From contig CAKSUD010000076.1 in NCBI GenBank assembly GCA_934500865.1, forward strand, positions 1-6,950: a stretch of DNA of 6,950 nt, in the 5' to 3' direction. This DNA comes from an uncultured Clostridia bacterium. GTDB taxonomy: Bacteria > Bacillota > Clostridia > TANB77 > RGIG9151. The notes under the pieces were generated by a model that saw only the letters and a list, made by a program, of their open reading frames with translations, was not told the DNA's origin and did no database searches. Of this stretch, positions 5,745 to 6,950 are shown piece after piece (position 1 is the stretch's first letter; each line of letters opens with the position of its first letter). The position numbers and the translations under genes are program-made.

Positions 5745-5816
5745 TTACACATTTTTAAATAGACATAGAATTCTATAGATTATGTATAAGGCTACAATTA
5801 GTAAGATTTCATCCAT
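5745..5816 (-). CDS. Small hydrophobic peptide, putative type I toxin (23 aa)
   Basis: A 23-codon frame runs leftward from ATG at 5816-5814 to TAA at 5747-5745. The peptide starts MDEI, continues as a hydrophobic stretch LLIVALYIIYRILCLF (5-20) able to span the membrane, and ends KNV, with acidic residues at the N-terminus and a Lys near the C-terminus. Its ribosome binding site AAGGAGGTG is fully complementary to the 16S 3' end, with six bases between it and ATG, the best in the window. An extended -10 promoter lies 35-70 bases upstream and the bidirectional terminator starts ten bases after the stop, giving an mRNA of about 150 nt. The convergent small RNA can cover its start codon. These together mark a type I toxin. 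Known Fst, TxpA, BsrG and PepA1 peptides differ; the proline typical of Fst-like peptides is missing, so the family is not recognised. It could instead be a harmless membrane peptide. Confidence 0.72.
   Translation of the reverse strand: MDEILLIVALYIIYRILCLFKNV
5799..5815 (-). repeat. Direct repeat copy B, over the peptide start codon and codons 2-6 (antisense target)
   Basis: On the plus strand this is TAGTAAGATTTCATCCA, the partner of copy A 126 bp away. On the mRNA strand it reads TGGATGAAATCTTACTA, running from the second base of the start codon to the end of codon 6, the ideal place to stop ribosome loading. Confidence 0.85.
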
Positions 5817-5822
5817 TAATTT

Positions 5823-5843
5823 CACCTCCTTAAAAAGTAGGTG
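5823..5843 (-). promoter_or_regulatory. Ribosome binding site of the peptide mRNA with a stem that can hide it
   Basis: The Shine-Dalgarno AAGGAGGTG occupies 5831-5823. Eleven bases upstream in the mRNA, CACCT (5843-5839) can pair with AGGTG (5827-5823) in a 5-bp stem, which would mask most of the site near the 5' end of the message. Type I toxin mRNAs such as fst and bsrG likewise hide their ribosome binding sites. The stem is short, so the effect may be modest. Confidence 0.5.
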
Positions 5844-5857
5844 GCGAAACCAGTATA

Positions 5858-5885
5858 ATTTTACCATAAATGTATAAAAATTCAA
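5858..5885 (-). promoter_or_regulatory. Promoter of the small hydrophobic peptide gene
   Basis: On the minus strand TTGAAT (5885-5880) and TAAAAT (5863-5858) are 16 bases apart, and TGG directly before the -10 gives an extended TGnTAAAAT element. The start is predicted near 5851, leaving a 35-nt leader. It is further from consensus than the facing small RNA promoter, as expected if the antitoxin is made in excess. Confidence 0.7.
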
Positions 5886-5894
5886 CAGAAACAT

Positions 5895-5911
5895 TTCGAC
5901 ATTGTTCGACT
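5895..5911. promoter_or_regulatory. Tandem Spo0A-box-like sites
   Basis: TTCGACA (5895-5901) is a perfect inverse of the 0A box TGTCGAA, and TTCGACT (5905-5911) matches at six of seven positions. They repeat directly at a 10-bp period, the arrangement known for Spo0A dimers. They lie at about -44 to -60 relative to the peptide promoter and about -53 to -69 relative to the mutL promoter. Whether the organism has Spo0A is not known from this window. Confidence 0.4.
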
Positions 5912-5928
5912 TTTCTAAAATTATAAAC

Positions 5929-5957
5929 TTGTAAAACTAAAAATGATGTAGTAGAAT
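5929..5957 (+). promoter_or_regulatory. Promoter of mutL
   Basis: TTGTAA (5929-5934) and TAGAAT (5952-5957) are 17 bases apart. The predicted start near 5964 gives a 23-nt leader containing the ribosome binding site GGAGGG (5977-5982). Confidence 0.6.
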
Positions 5958-5986
5958 ATGGTCAGAATAATTAATTGGAGGGAAAA

Positions 5987-6950
5987 ATGGGAAAGATTAT
6001 TGTTTTAGATGAGCTTACATCTAATCAGATAGCAGCCGGAGAAGTTGTTGAAAGACCTGCTTCTGTGGCTAAGGAAATGATAGAAAACTCTATGGATGCG
6101 GGAGCGACTTCCATTACTGTTGAAATAGAAAATGGTGGAATATCTTTTCTAAGGGTTACTGACAATGGAAGCGGTATTGAAAAAGATGATATGGAGTTAG
6201 CTTTTGAGAGACATGCTACTAGTAAAATAAGAAGTGCAGAGGATTTAAAGACTATTAATTCTTTTGGATTTAGAGGCGAAGCACTTGCATCCGTTGCGTC
6301 TGTTGCTGAAGTGGAAATGGTGTCTCGTCAAAAAGGACAAGATGTTGGAAATAAGCTTGTTGTTCGTGGTGGAAATGTTGTAGATAAAATGGAAATTGGA
6401 TGTAACCAAGGAACTATAATGACGGTAAGAGATTTATTTTATAATACACCTGTTAGATATAAGTTTTTAAAAAAAGATTATACAGAGGCTGGGTATGTTG
6501 AAGATGTAGTCGGAAAGATGGCTTTAATTCATTCTGACATTGCTTTTAAATTTGTTAATTCAAAAAAGACTATAATTCAGACTTCTGGCGATGGGAATAT
6601 TGTAAATTGCATTTACAGCATATATGGAAAAGAAATCGCAAAAAGTGTTATTCCGTTTGATATGCAGTTTGAAAATGTAAGAATATGTGGAGTTGCCGGA
6701 ACGGCTGATACGGCTCGTGCGAACAGAACTAATCAGATTTTCTTTGTTAACGGAAGATATATAAAAAACAAAACTATGTCAAGTGCAGTAGAGAATGCAT
6801 ATCAGACAATAGCGCCTCCGGGAAGATTTCCGTTTGTTGTGGTTAATATAGAAATGAGTTCGGAATTTGTTGATGTCAATGTGCATCCTACCAAAACTGA
6901 AGTTAGATTTTCAGATGAAAGTTTAGTTTATCGTGCTACATATAATGCAA
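5987..6950 (+). CDS. mutL: DNA mismatch repair protein MutL (N-terminal part, 3' end beyond window)
   Basis: MutL links mismatch recognition by MutS to strand removal. The visible 321 codons cover the GHKL ATPase and transducer domains. Motifs are NQIAAGEVVERPASVAKEMI (13-32) with catalytic Glu30, ENSMDAGA (33-40) with Mg-binding Asn34, DNGSGI (59-64), the lid ATSKI and GFRGEAL (94-100), NTPVRYKFLK (153-162), FVNGRYIKN (253-261) and VDVNVHPTKTEVRF (295-308). All key residues are present, so ATPase activity is expected. The C-terminal dimerisation and endonuclease domain, present in most Bacillota MutL proteins, would lie outside the window. Unlike many Bacillota, where mutS directly precedes mutL, here thiI and the small toxin-antitoxin locus lie upstream, and mutL has its own promoter and ribosome binding site. 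Confidence 0.97.
   Translation, partial: MGKIIVLDELTSNQIAAGEVVERPASVAKEMIENSMDAGATSITVEIENGGISFLRVTDNGSGIEKDDMELAFERHATSKIRSAEDLKTINSFGFRGEALASVASVAEVEMVSRQKGQDVGNKLVVRGGNVVDKMEIGCNQGTIMTVRDLFYNTPVRYKFLKKDYTEAGYVEDVVGKMALIHSDIAFKFVNSKKTIIQTSGDGNIVNCIYSIYGKEIAKSVIPFDMQFENVRICGVAGTADTARANRTNQIFFVNGRYIKNKTMSSAVENAYQTIAPPGRFPFVVVNIEMSSEFVDVNVHPTKTEVRFSDESLVYRATYNA

Noticed and set aside
5765..5776. 12-bp palindrome ATAGAATTCTAT inside the small peptide gene
   Set aside because: It is explained by the codons of the hydrophobic segment, leaves no room for a hairpin loop, and is not near a promoter.
5836..5846. 11-base match AGTAGGTGGCG shared with 602-612
   Set aside because: A match of this length is expected several times by chance in a window of this size, and the settings are unrelated (peptide leader versus coding sequence).
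5893..5912. LexA/DinR box upstream of mutL
   Set aside because: CGACATTGTTCG resembles CGAAC-N4-GTTCG, but one arm lacks two bases, so the spacing is wrong; tandem 0A boxes fit better.
1..6950. CRISPR arrays, insertion sequences, rRNA and prophage genes
   Set aside because: Scanning both strands gave no regularly spaced repeats, transposase-like frames, long inverted repeats, or rRNA/phage features.

Overview
The window is AT-rich chromosomal DNA from a low-GC Gram-positive bacterium, most likely a clostridium-like Bacillota. The signs are strong GGAGG ribosome binding sites, TTGACA/TATAAT-type promoters, intrinsic terminators with U-tracts, an elongator tRNA-Met close to that of Bacillus subtilis, a ThiI without the rhodanese domain, and a YqeG-family HAD protein. 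The genus cannot be fixed from the sequence alone.

Layout, left to right. Positions 1-635 (minus) hold the N-terminal part of an alkaline-phosphatase-superfamily phosphodiesterase that runs off the left edge. A free-standing tRNA-Met(CAT) (786-862) has its own promoter and terminator. Next comes a two-gene unit, dusB (tRNA dihydrouridine synthase) and yqeG (HAD phosphatase), then the DNA-binding protein HU with tandem terminators. A TetR-family regulator and a class I methyltransferase form a two-gene operon whose promoter carries two near-identical palindromic operators. thiI (tRNA 4-thiouridylation) follows. The right edge is the ATPase half of mutL, cut off by the window. Three of the loci (tRNA-Met, dusB, thiI) concern tRNA or its modification.

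The notable part is the 375-bp gap between thiI and mutL (5612-5986). It contains what looks like a complete type I toxin-antitoxin locus. On the minus strand, an extended -10 promoter leads to a near-perfect Shine-Dalgarno and a 23-codon hydrophobic peptide. On the plus strand, a near-consensus promoter would make an RNA of about 64 nt. The two transcripts converge on one bidirectional terminator. The first 17 or so nucleotides of the small RNA can pair without a break (15 Watson-Crick pairs, 2 G-U) with the start codon and codons 2-6 of the peptide mRNA, through a direct repeat placed 126 bp away. The plan matches the par/fst system of plasmid pAD1 (convergent RNAs, shared terminator, direct repeats), but the peptide is not one I recognise. 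Tandem Spo0A-box-like sites lie between the peptide promoter and the mutL promoter.
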